A stretch of DNA of 64,000 nucleotides from Hymenobacter cyanobacteriorum (lineage in GTDB: Bacteria; Bacteroidota; Bacteroidia; Cytophagales; Hymenobacteraceae): the NCBI RefSeq assembly GCF_022631375.1, contig NZ_JALBGC010000002.1, positions 992,001 to 1,056,000 of the forward strand, read 5' to 3'. This document shows positions 43,062 to 51,516 of this stretch, piece after piece. Position 1 is the stretch's first letter; each line of letters starts with the position of its first letter. A program made the translations under genes and the position numbers. The notes beneath the pieces were generated by a model. It ran no database searches, was not told where the DNA came from, and saw nothing but the letters and a program-made list of their open reading frames with translations.

Positions 43062-46000
43062 ATGCACCCTGCTCCCACCGCGCCCTACAAACCGAAGAAC
43101 CACGTTCGCATCGTTACCGCCGCCGCTTTGTTCGACGGGCACGACGCGGCCATCAACATCATGCGCCGCATCATTCAGAGCAGCGGCGCGGAGGTCATTC
43201 ACCTCGGGCACAACCGCTCGGTGCAGGAAATCGTGGATTGCGCCATTCAGGAAGATGCCCAGGCCATTGCCATTACCAGCTACCAGGGCGGGCACAACGA
43301 GTACTTCAAGTACATGCACGACCTGCTGAAGGAACGCGGTGCGGGCCATATCAAAATCTTCGGTGGCGGCGGCGGCGTGATTCTGCCCACCGAAATTGCA
43401 GAGCTGATGGGCTATGGCATCACCCGCATCTACTCGCCGGATGATGGCCGCGCAATGGGCTTGCAGGGCATGATTAATGACTTGCTGGAGAGTGCGGACT
43501 TCCCGACGGGTGAGAACCTGAATGGCGAGGCCGGCCACGTCAAGGAGAAAGACGCCCGCAGCATCGGCCGCTTGATTTCGGCGGCGGAGAACTTCCCGGA
43601 GGAGTTTGAGCGGGTGAAAGGCCAGCTAGTTTCGGAGTTTCAACTCAGCGAGAACAGCCAGAACCAATCCCTGAAATCCGGCCACTCCGCTCCTATTCTC
43701 GGCATTACGGGCACGGGCGGCGCGGGCAAATCCAGCTTGGTGGATGAGCTGGTGCGGCGCTTCTTGATGGATTTCCCGGACAAGACCATTGCTATTATTT
43801 CCGTGGACCCCAGCAAGCGCAAAACGGGCGGGGCGCTGCTGGGCGACCGGATTCGGATGAATGCCATCAACTCGCCGCGGGTGTACATGCGCAGCCTGGC
43901 CACGCGCCAGAGCAACCTCGCGCTGAGCCGCTACGTGCAGGACGCCGTGGACGTGGTGCGCGCCGCCAACTACGACCTCATTATTCTGGAGACTTCGGGC
44001 ATCGGGCAGTCCGACACCGAAATCATCGAGCACTCCGACGCCAGTCTCTACGTGATGACGCCGGAGTACGGCGCGGCCACGCAGTTGGAAAAAATCGACA
44101 TGCTCGATTTTGCTGATGTGATTGCGCTAAACAAGTTCGACAAGCGCGGGGCACTGGATGCGCTGCGCGACGTACGCAAGCAGTACCAGCGCAACCACGG
44201 CCTCTGGGACACGCCCACGGACCAAATGCCGGTGTTCGGTACCATTGCCTCGCAATTCAACGACCCCGGCATGAACCGGCTGTACCGGGCGGTGCTGAAG
44301 ATGCTGGAAACCAAAACCGGCGCCACCTTCGCCTCGCACCTGGAAACCAGCGCCGAGGATTCGGAGAAGATTTACATCATCCCGCCGCACCGCACCCGCT
44401 ACCTCTCCGAGATTGCCGAAACCAACCGCGCCTACGACCAGCGCGTGCGCGAGCAGGCCAACATTGCGGAAGTAGCCGGCGCGTTCGCCAAACTGGAGCA
44501 GCACTACCGCGACGAGAAAAAGAGCAGCGAGAGCATGGTGGGCGAGTTCGAGAAGAACAAACAAACCCAGCTGCGCCGTCTCGATGCCGACAGCCAGGCC
44601 ATTCTGGAAAACTGGGAAAACACGCTGCAGAACTACCGCAACCCGGAGTACGTGTACTCGGTGCGGGGCAAGGAAATCCGGGTGCAGACGCACACCAAGT
44701 CGCTTTCGGGCAATATGATTCCGAAGGTGTCGGTGCCGCGCTACACGGGCTGGGGCGACCGGCTGCGCTGGGCCATGCAGGAGAACTTCCCCGGCGAATT
44801 CCCTTACACGGCCGGTGTGTTCCCCTTCAAGCGCGAGGGTGAAGACCCAACCCGCATGTTTGCCGGCGAGGGCGGGCCGGAGCGCACCAACCGCCGCTTC
44901 CACTACGTGAGCATGGGCCTGCCCGCCAAGCGCCTGAGCACGGCCTTCGACTCGGTGACGCTGTATGGCGAGGACCCGGATTTGCGGCCCGACATCTACG
45001 GCAAAATCGGCAACGCGGGCGTGAGCATTGCCTGCCTGGATGATGCCAAGAAGCTGTATTCGGGGTTCAACCTGGCCAACCCCAGCACCTCGGTTTCGAT
45101 GACCATCAACGGCCCGGCGGCCACGCTGGCGGCGTTTTTCATGAACGCGGCCATCGACCAGCAGTGCGAGCTCTACATTAAGGAGCACGAGCTGACGGCC
45201 GAAGTCGATGCCAAAATCGACGCGCTGTTTGCGGCCAAGGGCCAGCCTCGCCCCCGCTACCAGGGCGAGCTGCCGGCCGGCAACGACGGCCTGGGCCTGC
45301 TGCTGCTCGGCGTGACTGGCGAGGACGTGCTGCCCGCCGACGTGTACGCCGCCATCAAGGCCAAGACGCTGACGCAGGTGCGCGGCACCGTGCAGGCCGA
45401 TATTCTGAAGGAAGACCAGGCTCAGAACACCTGCATTTTCAGCACCGAGTTTGCGCTGCGCCTGATGGGCGACGTGCAGGAGTATTTCATCACCGAGAAG
45501 GTGCGGAATTTCTACTCCGTGTCCATCTCCGGCTACCACATTGCCGAGGCCGGGGCCAACCCGATTACGCAGCTGGCCCTCACGCTGAGCAACGGCTTCA
45601 CGTTCGTGGAATACTACGTGAGCCGGGGCATGAGCGTGAACGACTTCGCGCCCAACCTGAGCTTCTTCTTCTCCAACGGCATCGACCCGGAGTACGCCGT
45701 GATTGGGCGGGTGGCGCGCCGCATCTGGGCCAAGGCCATGAAGCTGAAGTACGGCGCCGACGCCCGCAGCCAGATGCTGAAGTACCACATCCAGACCTCG
45801 GGCCGCAGCCTGCACGCCCAGGAAATCGACTTCAATGACATCCGCACCACGCTGCAGGCCCTGTACGCCATCTACGACAACTGCAACTCGCTGCACACGA
45901 ATGCCTACGACGAGGCCATCACCACGCCCACCGAGGAGTCGGTGCGCCGGGCCATGGCCATTCAGCTCATCATCAACCGGGAGCTGGGCCTGGCCAAAAA

Positions 46001-46481
46001 CGAAAACCCGCTGCAAGGCTCTTTCATCATCGAGGAGCTGACCGACCTGGTGGAAGAGGCGGTGCTGCTCGAATTCGACCGCATCACGGAGCGCGGCGGC
46101 GTGCTCGGGGCCATGGAAACCATGTACCAGCGCGGCAAAATCCAGGAGGAAAGCATGCACTACGAGATGCTGAAGCACACGGGCGAGTACCCCATCATCG
46201 GGGTGAATACCTTCCTCTCGTCGAAGGGCTCGCCCACGGTGGTGCCGGCCGAAGTCATCCGGGCCACGGAGGAGGAAAAGCAATACCAAATCGACATGCT
46301 CCAGCTGCTGCACCAGCGCAACGCCGACCAGGCCCCGGCGCGCCTCAAGCAGCTTCAGCAAGTGGCCGTGGCCAACGGCAACCTCTTCGCCGAGCTGATG
46401 GAAACGGTGAAATACTGCTCGCTCGGCCAGATTACGAACGCGCTGTTTGAGGTCGGCGGCCAGTACCGGCGGAATATGTAG
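43062..46481 (+). CDS. icmF: Fused isobutyryl-CoA mutase
   Basis: The 1139-residue protein fuses three parts in the IcmF order. First is an adenosylcobalamin-binding domain ([15 protein letters not shown], residues about 15-150). Next is a MeaB-like G-protein chaperone domain ([41 protein letters not shown], about 200-470). Last is a C-terminal acyl-CoA mutase TIM barrel (about 560-1139, with [19 protein letters not shown]). It interconverts isobutyryl-CoA and butyryl-CoA using B12, with GTP-dependent reactivation. An AT-rich orphan gene starts 9 bp downstream. Confidence 0.96.
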   Translation: MHPAPTAPYKPKNHVRIVTAAALFDGHDAAINIMRRIIQSSGAEVIHLGHNRSVQEIVDCAIQEDAQAIAITSYQGGHNEYFKYMHDLLKERGAGHIKIFGGGGGVILPTEIAELMGYGITRIYSPDDGRAMGLQGMINDLLESADFPTGENLNGEAGHVKEKDARSIGRLISAAENFPEEFERVKGQLVSEFQLSENSQNQSLKSGHSAPILGITGTGGAGKSSLVDELVRRFLMDFPDKTIAIISVDPSKRKTGGALLGDRIRMNAINSPRVYMRSLATRQSNLALSRYVQDAVDVVRAANYDLIILETSGIGQSDTEIIEHSDASLYVMTPEYGAATQLEKIDMLDFADVIALNKFDKRGALDALRDVRKQYQRNHGLWDTPTDQMPVFGTIASQFNDPGMNRLYRAVLKMLETKTGATFASHLETSAEDSEKIYIIPPHRTRYLSEIAETNRAYDQRVREQANIAEVAGAFAKLEQHYRDEKKSSESMVGEFEKNKQTQLRRLDADSQAILENWENTLQNYRNPEYVYSVRGKEIRVQTHTKSLSGNMIPKVSVPRYTGWGDRLRWAMQENFPGEFPYTAGVFPFKREGEDPTRMFAGEGGPERTNRRFHYVSMGLPAKRLSTAFDSVTLYGEDPDLRPDIYGKIGNAGVSIACLDDAKKLYSGFNLANPSTSVSMTINGPAATLAAFFMNAAIDQQCELYIKEHELTAEVDAKIDALFAAKGQPRPRYQGELPAGNDGLGLLLLGVTGEDVLPADVYAAIKAKTLTQVRGTVQADILKEDQAQNTCIFSTEFALRLMGDVQEYFITEKVRNFYSVSISGYHIAEAGANPITQLALTLSNGFTFVEYYVSRGMSVNDFAPNLSFFFSNGIDPEYAVIGRVARRIWAKAMKLKYGADARSQMLKYHIQTSGRSLHAQEIDFNDIRTTLQALYAIYDNCNSLHTNAYDEAITTPTEESVRRAMAIQLIINRELGLAKNENPLQGSFIIEELTDLVEEAVLLEFDRITERGGVLGAMETMYQRGKIQEESMHYEMLKHTGEYPIIGVNTFLSSKGSPTVVPAEVIRATEEEKQYQIDMLQLLHQRNADQAPARLKQLQQVAVANGNLFAELMETVKYCSLGQITNALFEVGGQYRRNM

Positions 46482-46490
46482 GGTCCAATT

Positions 46491-47387
46491 ATGGGAACTA
46501 CAATCAAACGAATCTATACCGGACTACCAGAGCACCTTGTAAAAGAGGTGCTCTGGGTAGAACGCAATTACAGGATTAACGAACTCTCACATCAGCCTGG
46601 TGGCTTTGACATTGTTATCGAATATAAATCAGGCAATGTTCTGGGTTACGACTGGATAAAAAGACCTAGTCATTATATCGAGAAAATATTGCAAACTGAA
46701 TACATTCAGGAAGAAAAAGGGTTTCACCAATTAACAGATGATGAGCAGAATGCTCTTGCATTAAAATATATTCGTGCAGCTTATGCAAGGAATTATAAAG
46801 ACAAGAAGAATTACGATTCAGCAGTATTCAAGCAAGTATGGAATTCATCAATGTCTTTCAACACAATTGTAAAAGCTTTATGCGCTTTTGAAGAAGACAC
46901 AGTACCTTTTAAAAACCGTCTTACTGTCGCAGAAAAGTTTATGAAGCACAGCAAGATATCGAACATTAAGCAGTTAAATTATTTTTCACTCGAAACGGGT
47001 ATAGTAAGTAAATCATTTACAAAACCATTTGAAGTCAGTGGAAGCCTTGAACTAGGCGAGATGTTTCATTGGGATATTTTTTCAGAGTTTCCAACTCAAA
47101 TATTAGAAGAGTTATGGCTTAATAAGCAACCAGACATCAGGATATCAGACATGAGCACAACGCTTCAAGTTACTGCGGTGATAGAAGTATTTTATAACAA
47201 AGTTGTTTTACAGGTCAATAGCCCTAGCACCGGAATTCGCATGGTCAACGACATACCCACTATAATTAAACTATACCCTACGCCATTTACACTAATTGTT
47301 AATGACAATGGTATCCACCTTTTCAGCAAAGACAAATCTTGCATCACGATTGGAGGAAATCCCGATGAATGGGTCTTTTCAGATTAA
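46491..47387 (+). CDS. AT-rich orphan protein, horizontally acquired
   Basis: The 298-residue protein has no recognisable domain. It is rich in Lys, Ile, Asn and Tyr and its codons are strongly AT-biased, in contrast with every neighbour. Visible segments include IKRIYTGLPEHLVKEVLWVERNYRI and FHWDIFSEFPTQILEELW. No signal peptide or membrane segment is evident, so it is probably cytoplasmic. It begins 9 bp after the icmF stop codon with no visible promoter, so it is likely read through from icmF. Defence or mobile-element origin is possible but only an inference. Confidence 0.75.
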   Translation: MGTTIKRIYTGLPEHLVKEVLWVERNYRINELSHQPGGFDIVIEYKSGNVLGYDWIKRPSHYIEKILQTEYIQEEKGFHQLTDDEQNALALKYIRAAYARNYKDKKNYDSAVFKQVWNSSMSFNTIVKALCAFEEDTVPFKNRLTVAEKFMKHSKISNIKQLNYFSLETGIVSKSFTKPFEVSGSLELGEMFHWDIFSEFPTQILEELWLNKQPDIRISDMSTTLQVTAVIEVFYNKVVLQVNSPSTGIRMVNDIPTIIKLYPTPFTLIVNDNGIHLFSKDKSCITIGGNPDEWVFSD

Positions 47388-47453
47388 TTCCTGTTTATTA
47401 AAATCGACAGGGTGGCGTAAATAGGTGCCACTTAATTCGCAACCAGTCACAAA

Positions 47454-47487
47454 CAACCTGCCTTCCCCACCTCGGGAGGGCAGGTTG
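47454..47487 (+). terminator. 14-bp terminator-like hairpin
   Basis: CAACCTGCCTTCCC pairs with GGGAGGGCAGGTTG (one G-T wobble) around a 6-nt loop, followed by TTG. It probably ends the icmF-orphan transcript. Confidence 0.75.
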
Positions 47488-47522
47488 TTGTGCGTAAAGG
47501 AGCGCAACTCTAAGACACATTA

Positions 47523-47609
47523 AGCTTCTTCAGCGGCATTGAGAGGCGCCAGGGGCACTGGGACGGGCGCAGGGGCCCGCCGGGCGCGGCACTGAGAAAC
47601 GCCAAGCTT
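47523..47609 (+). repeat. GC-rich AGCTT-bounded repeat R1
   Basis: This 87-bp unit begins AGCTTCTTCAGCGGC and ends GCCAAGCTT. A clearly related copy, R2, lies at 48809-48897 in the same orientation. Shared core: GAGAGGCGCC, GGGCACTGGG, CGGGCGC, GGGCGCGG, TGAGA. Confidence 0.75.
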
Positions 47610-47637
47610 CGGCGGCGGCTGGGGGGCGCGTACACTT

Positions 47638-47677
47638 ATCGTATCAGCATCGTCTCGAATCGTATCAAATCGTATCA
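47638..47677 (+). promoter_or_regulatory. Four helically phased ATCGTATCA boxes upstream of fic
   Basis: ATCGTATCA occurs at 47638, 47659 and 47669, with a variant (ATCGTCTCG) at 47649. The spacing is 11, 10 and 10 bp, one helical turn each. It looks like an operator array immediately upstream of the fic promoter box. Confidence 0.6.
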
Positions 47678-47695
47678 CGGGGTGGGCGGGGCGCT

Positions 47696-47703
47696 TATCT
47701 TCG
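47696..47703 (+). promoter_or_regulatory. -7 promoter box TATCTTCG of fic
   Basis: Close match to TAnnTTTG ending 4 nt before the fic ATG, predicting a leaderless transcript. Confidence 0.5.
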
Positions 47704-47707
47704 CGGC

Positions 47708-48748
47708 ATGATAGAGCGCGTGCATACGGTGGAAGTGACGCTGGATTGGGCCTTGCTGGCGGCGGTGAGCAAGCTCGACCGATTTGATGCCAGTTGGTCG
47801 GCCATTGAGCGTCGCGAGGGGCAGACGCTGAAGCAGCTGAAAGCCATTGCCACGGTGCGCAGCGTGGGCGCTTCGACCCGCATCGAGGGCTCGCGCATGA
47901 GCGACGCGGAGGTGGAGGTACTGCTGCGCAATACGGATATCACCAAGCTGGAAGACCGGGATTCGCAGGAGGTGGTGGGCTATTTTCAGGTGCTGGACTT
48001 GATTGCGGAGTCCTACGCCGACATTGACATTTCGGAGAACAGCATCAAGGGGCTGCACAACCAGCTGCTCCGTTTCAGCCGCAAGGACGAATGGCACCGG
48101 GGTAACTACAAGCAGCATAGCAACGCCGTGGAAGCCACGCTGCCGGATGGCACCAAGCAGCTAATATTTCAGACCACCGCGCCGGGCTTTGCCACCGAGG
48201 ACGCCATGCGCGAACTGGTGGCCTGGTACCACGCCGATACGGCCACCCACCCGCTGGTGAAGTGCGCCCTGTTCTGCTACGATTTTGTGAGCATCCACCC
48301 GTTTCAGGATGGCAACGGGCGCCTGAGCCGCCTGCTGGCTACCCTGCTCCTGCTCCAGAACGGCTACGTCTGGATTCAGTACGTGAGCCTGGAACACGAA
48401 ATTGAGAGTCGCAAAACAGAGTATTATCGCGAACTGCAGAAATGCCAGTCGCAGCGGCCGGGCGAAAACATTTCATCATGGCTGACTTTCTTTTTTGACG
48501 CGCTGCTGAAAGTGCAACAGCAGTTGCTGCAGAAACTGACGGTGCGCGAAACGGAAACGCAGTCGTCGCCGCGGGAGAAGGCGGTGCTGGCCTTTATTGG
48601 CAATTACCCCGGCTGCAAATCGGGCCAGATTGCCGAGAAGCTGGCCATTCCATCGCCCACGGTGAAACGAATTCTAGCCGATTTACTGGTGCAGCAGCGC
48701 ATAACGAAGGAAGGCAAAGGGCCGGCTACCATATACTATGTGAGTTGA
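47708..48748 (+). CDS. Fic family AMPylase-type protein with C-terminal winged helix
   Basis: The 346-residue protein has the Fic motif HPFQDGNGRLSR (about residues 197-208) with all catalytic residues, so nucleotide transfer to a protein target is expected. An N-terminal inhibitory helix of the (S/T)xxxE(G/N) type is present in STRIEG (about 56-61), which marks a class II self-inhibited Fic. The C-terminal residues 280-346 form a winged helix (SGQIAEKLAIPSPTVKRILADLL), which suggests DNA binding and autoregulation through the phased boxes upstream. Repeats R1 and R2 flank the gene. No antitoxin partner is adjacent. Confidence 0.92.
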   Translation: MIERVHTVEVTLDWALLAAVSKLDRFDASWSAIERREGQTLKQLKAIATVRSVGASTRIEGSRMSDAEVEVLLRNTDITKLEDRDSQEVVGYFQVLDLIAESYADIDISENSIKGLHNQLLRFSRKDEWHRGNYKQHSNAVEATLPDGTKQLIFQTTAPGFATEDAMRELVAWYHADTATHPLVKCALFCYDFVSIHPFQDGNGRLSRLLATLLLLQNGYVWIQYVSLEHEIESRKTEYYRELQKCQSQRPGENISSWLTFFFDALLKVQQQLLQKLTVRETETQSSPREKAVLAFIGNYPGCKSGQIAEKLAIPSPTVKRILADLLVQQRITKEGKGPATIYYVS

Positions 48749-48808
48749 GTAGTTCGGCTGCTACGGATGCATTGGCAGTTCCACACGTACCGCTTCCCAG
48801 ACACTCCC

Positions 48809-48897
48809 AGCTTCCTCAGCGGCTTGGAGAGGCGCCAAGGGCACTGGGGCGGGCGCTTGGAACATTCGGGCGCGGTTTTGAGAGGCACGTCAAGCTT
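48809..48897 (+). repeat. GC-rich AGCTT-bounded repeat R2
   Basis: This 89-bp unit begins AGCTTCCTCAGCGGC and ends GTCAAGCTT, in the same orientation as R1. It follows the fic gene by about 60 bp. Confidence 0.75.
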
Positions 48898-48942
48898 GAG
48901 CCTGCTAGTCTGGGTTATGCGGCAGGGATAAGCGGGGCCTCG

Positions 48943-48950
48943 TACTTTCG
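48943..48950 (+). promoter_or_regulatory. -7 promoter box TACTTTCG
   Basis: Close match to TAnnTTTG, 15 nt before the ATG of the DUF3298-like gene. Confidence 0.5.
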
Positions 48951-48965
48951 CTTCCTTAGCATCCC

Positions 48966-50129
48966 ATGACGACCTTGTTTTTCCCTGCGCTCGGGCTGTA
49001 TTGGCTACTGGTGCTGCCTCACGCAGCGCCCCCAGGCCCGACGCCGGCCGACACGGTACTGCCTCCCAACCGGCTTGAACACTACCTCGACGCCCCTACC
49101 CGGCGCTGGCGGGGGCGCGTGGGCCAGCACCCCGTCACCGTCTTTCTTGATTCGTTGTGGCGGGGAGAATACCGGGGCAAGTACTACTACGACCGCCGGG
49201 GCCTGGACATTACCCTGAGCACGGAGCAGGCAAAAGCACCGCCTGGGCTGACGCTGGGCGAGCGGGATGCGGCATACCAGCGCAGCGCCAACTTCTTGCT
49301 GGGACCAACCATCAGTCCGGCGCTGGCGGGCACCTGGCGCAGTGCCGATGGCCGCCGCAACTTGCCCGTGCTGCTGCGCGAGAACTATGCCGATGGCGTC
49401 CGGTACCAAGCAGAGCACTGGAACCTGACGCGCTTCGTGGCACCCGATTCGGCGAACGGTGTGGCGGGTGATTCGGCCATGTTCCAAGGCAGTTATTTGC
49501 GCATCACCTTCCCGCAAAACCCGGCCGCCGCGCGCCGGATAGAACGGATGCTGGCCCCGCCGACTGCCCCGCCGCAGATGGCTTTCTACCTCGACACGCT
49601 GCTGCGAAACCGGCAACGCGAGCAGCCGGACTACAGCTTCATCGGGGATAAATACGTGGTGTATAACAGCAATTACCTGTTCTCGGTGGTGCAGTTTGAG
49701 CGCTTCGGCGTGGCGGACTACCACGAATGGGCGCAGAGCTACACCTTCGATATGCGGACCGGAAAGCGACTGGGCTTGGCTGACTTGCTGGTGGCCGGCT
49801 ACCAAGCCAAGCTGCGCCAGCTCTTGCTGCAGCATTTGCGTCTGCTCTGGCAATCAAATCCTAATTATGGGGACGTTGGCAGCAGCGGTAAGCTCCCAAC
49901 CGGCGGATTTGTGGTGACGGGCACCGGGCTGAATTTTTCCTACGATGACCGGGACGATGACAGCCTGGCCTACCCGGGCCCTTATCATGCGGACCGAACA
50001 ATCGACATCGAGATTCCCTACGAAGCGCTGTTGCCAATAATTAACCTAACTGGACCGTTGGCTCCGGTGTTGAGGGAGAGAAGTCTATTGCCGCAAAAGA
50101 AGCAAGCGGTTTTGTCGTTTCACAAATAG
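48966..50129 (+). CDS. Secreted DUF3298/RsiV-like protein
   Basis: The 387-residue protein has a signal peptide (MTTLFFPALGLYWLLVLPHAA) and two parts. The N-terminal part (about 35-180) is beta-rich (QHPVTVFLDSLWRGEYRGKYYY). The C-terminal part resembles PdaC/RsiV-type DUF3298 domains: YVVYNSNYLFSVVQFERF, SYTFDMRTGKRLGLADLL, then GLNFSYDDRDDD and IEIPYEALLPIINLTGPLAPVL. Known members bind lysozyme or act at the cell surface, but the role here is unknown. The stop codon touches the possible repeat R3. Confidence 0.7.
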   Translation: MTTLFFPALGLYWLLVLPHAAPPGPTPADTVLPPNRLEHYLDAPTRRWRGRVGQHPVTVFLDSLWRGEYRGKYYYDRRGLDITLSTEQAKAPPGLTLGERDAAYQRSANFLLGPTISPALAGTWRSADGRRNLPVLLRENYADGVRYQAEHWNLTRFVAPDSANGVAGDSAMFQGSYLRITFPQNPAAARRIERMLAPPTAPPQMAFYLDTLLRNRQREQPDYSFIGDKYVVYNSNYLFSVVQFERFGVADYHEWAQSYTFDMRTGKRLGLADLLVAGYQAKLRQLLLQHLRLLWQSNPNYGDVGSSGKLPTGGFVVTGTGLNFSYDDRDDDSLAYPGPYHADRTIDIEIPYEALLPIINLTGPLAPVLRERSLLPQKKQAVLSFHK

Positions 50130-50225
50130 CTTCTCCCGCCTCTTTTGCCAGTTCAAGAGGCAGCGGGGGCGCTTGGGATGGGGCGCGAAGGCGCGACGCG
50201 GCCCGCTTCGGCAGTGGCTTGGGGG
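50128..50225 (+). repeat. Degenerate relative of R1/R2 (R3)
   Basis: It begins AGCTTCTCCCG and has the same G-rich order (CAAGAGGCAGCGGGGGCGC, GGGATGGGGCGCG) and closing GGCTTGGGGGG as R1. Similarity is weaker than between R1 and R2. Confidence 0.4.
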
Positions 50226-50293
50226 GTGCTAGAGGCCCGTCAGCATTCCTACAGCGTGGCAATTAACTTAGCGGCTCACTCCTTTCTGAAACC

Positions 50294-50707
50294 ATGAAAC
50301 TGCTATTACTCGTCGCTACTACAACACTGCTGAGCCTGCTGGCGCGCCCTGCCCGGGCCCAGAACCCGACGCCCGAGCAGCTGGTGCAACAGCAGGTCGA
50401 CGGTTGGAACGCGCACGATGCGGCTGCCTTTGCCGCGCCCTACGCCGACACCACGGCGCTGTACATCTATCCCAACCAGGTCCTGAAGCGCTTCAAAACC
50501 CACGACGACCTGCAGGCCTATTATGCGTCGTTGTTCAAAGCCAATCCCCGGCTGCATTGCGAGGTAGCAAATAAGATGGTGCTGAAAAACACCGTCATCC
50601 TCCACGAGAAAATAACCGGCCTGGCCAACCGGCCCGATTCGCAGTCGCTGGTCATCTACCGCGTTGAGCAAGGCAAGATTGTGAGCGTGCGCTTCGTGCT
50701 CGATTAA
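50294..50707 (+). CDS. Secreted SnoaL/NTF2-like protein
   Basis: The 137-residue protein has a signal peptide (MKLLLLVATTTLLSLLARPARAQ) followed by an NTF2-like fold. Its motifs are PEQLVQQQVDGWNAHDAAAFAAPYADTTALYIYPNQVLKRF, LQAYYASLFKANPRLHCEV and LVIYRVEQGKIVSVRFV, typical of the SnoaL/ketosteroid isomerase-like superfamily. No catalytic assignment is possible. It precedes the NAGPA-like lipoprotein gene by 38 bp and may be co-transcribed with it. Confidence 0.75.
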   Translation: MKLLLLVATTTLLSLLARPARAQNPTPEQLVQQQVDGWNAHDAAAFAAPYADTTALYIYPNQVLKRFKTHDDLQAYYASLFKANPRLHCEVANKMVLKNTVILHEKITGLANRPDSQSLVIYRVEQGKIVSVRFVLD

Positions 50708-50745
50708 TTCCGGCGAAACTGGTTCTTCCACCAACTTCCTGTCTG

Positions 50746-51483
50746 ATGAAAGTCTGGCTAAATATGCGGCGAATTTCCCTCTTGGCATGGCTGCTGGCCG
50801 GCCTTTCGGCTTGTGCCGGCAACGCGCCGGAAGTACGGCTGGAAGGCAAAACCACGGCCAGTGGCCAGCAGTATTCAGTGTTTCATCCGCAGGGGCTGGC
50901 CATTCAGGTAACGACCAGCCGGCCCGACGTGGCCGACCGGCGCGTGCAGCTTAGTGTGGCCGGGGCTTACACCGATTTGGATACCGACCAGCCGCTGGAC
51001 CTGCTGGTTGCCAACGGCCAGGTGCTGCAGCCGACGGCCAAAGTGGGGTTTCTGGATGGGGTACTGACGATTATCGGCGATTCGCTCACGATTAGCCAAA
51101 TCCCCAAAGGCCAGTCGCCGCCCGGCGCGGAAGTGGCGCGGGTGCAGCGGCAGCGCGGCACGCTGCTGCTGCAGGAGCTGCTGGTGTATCGGGGCCGCAG
51201 CGTGCGGGGGCCGGGCGGCAGCTTTTTCCAGCGGCGGGCGCTGGTGGAACTGGCCGGCCACCAATGGGCGGTGGTAGAAAGCCAAGCGGACATCACCATG
51301 CAGCAGTTCGCGGCCGACCTAGTGGAGCTGGGCGCGCAGCAGGCCCTGAACCTGGACACGGGCGGCTGGGACGAAGGCTGGTACCGGGCGGGCGGCCAGG
51401 TGGTGAAACTGGGCAACCGCCGCACGGACACGGCCCGGCAGTCGAACTGGCTGGTATTTGCGCGGCGAGCCGGTAACGAGTAA
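50746..51483 (+). CDS. Lipoprotein resembling phosphodiester glycosidase (NAGPA/DUF2233) proteins
   Basis: The 245-residue protein has a lipobox (LAGLSAC). The C-terminal segment FAADLVELGAQQALNLDTGGWDEGWY followed by RQSNWLVFARR resembles the closing motif of the NAGPA/DUF2233 fold (…lGa..AlnLDGG..). Family members remove GlcNAc from phosphodiesters or act on surface polysaccharides. The resemblance is partial: the usual second Gly of LDGG is here TGG, so the assignment is tentative. Otherwise it is a hypothetical lipoprotein. Confidence 0.5.
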   Translation: MKVWLNMRRISLLAWLLAGLSACAGNAPEVRLEGKTTASGQQYSVFHPQGLAIQVTTSRPDVADRRVQLSVAGAYTDLDTDQPLDLLVANGQVLQPTAKVGFLDGVLTIIGDSLTISQIPKGQSPPGAEVARVQRQRGTLLLQELLVYRGRSVRGPGGSFFQRRALVELAGHQWAVVESQADITMQQFAADLVELGAQQALNLDTGGWDEGWYRAGGQVVKLGNRRTDTARQSNWLVFARRAGNE

Positions 51484-51516
51484 GGCGGTAGCGCAGCGCG
51501 TTGCGCCAGAGCGCGC

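Larger units (their letters stand above)
47388..47707. other. 320-bp gap between the orphan gene and fic
   Basis: It holds a strong hairpin (47454-47487), GC-rich repeat R1 (47523-47609), four phased ATCGTATCA-type boxes (47638-47677) and a TATCTTCG promoter box (47696-47703). No gene is seen. Confidence 0.6.

Noticed and set aside
44127..46361. 744-codon minus-strand open frame opposite icmF
   Set aside because: It is an antisense shadow of a well-conserved enzyme; the composition (His/Val/Gly/Arg-rich) and lack of motifs argue against coding.
48745..48969. Small open frame of 74 codons between fic and the DUF3298-like gene
   Set aside because: It is made almost entirely of repeat R2 and has no start signal or conserved feature.
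47523..50225. Integron-type attC sites behind the accessory genes
   Set aside because: R1-R3 lack the RYYYAAC and GTTRRRY boxes and the imperfect dyad expected of attC, and no integron integrase is in the window.
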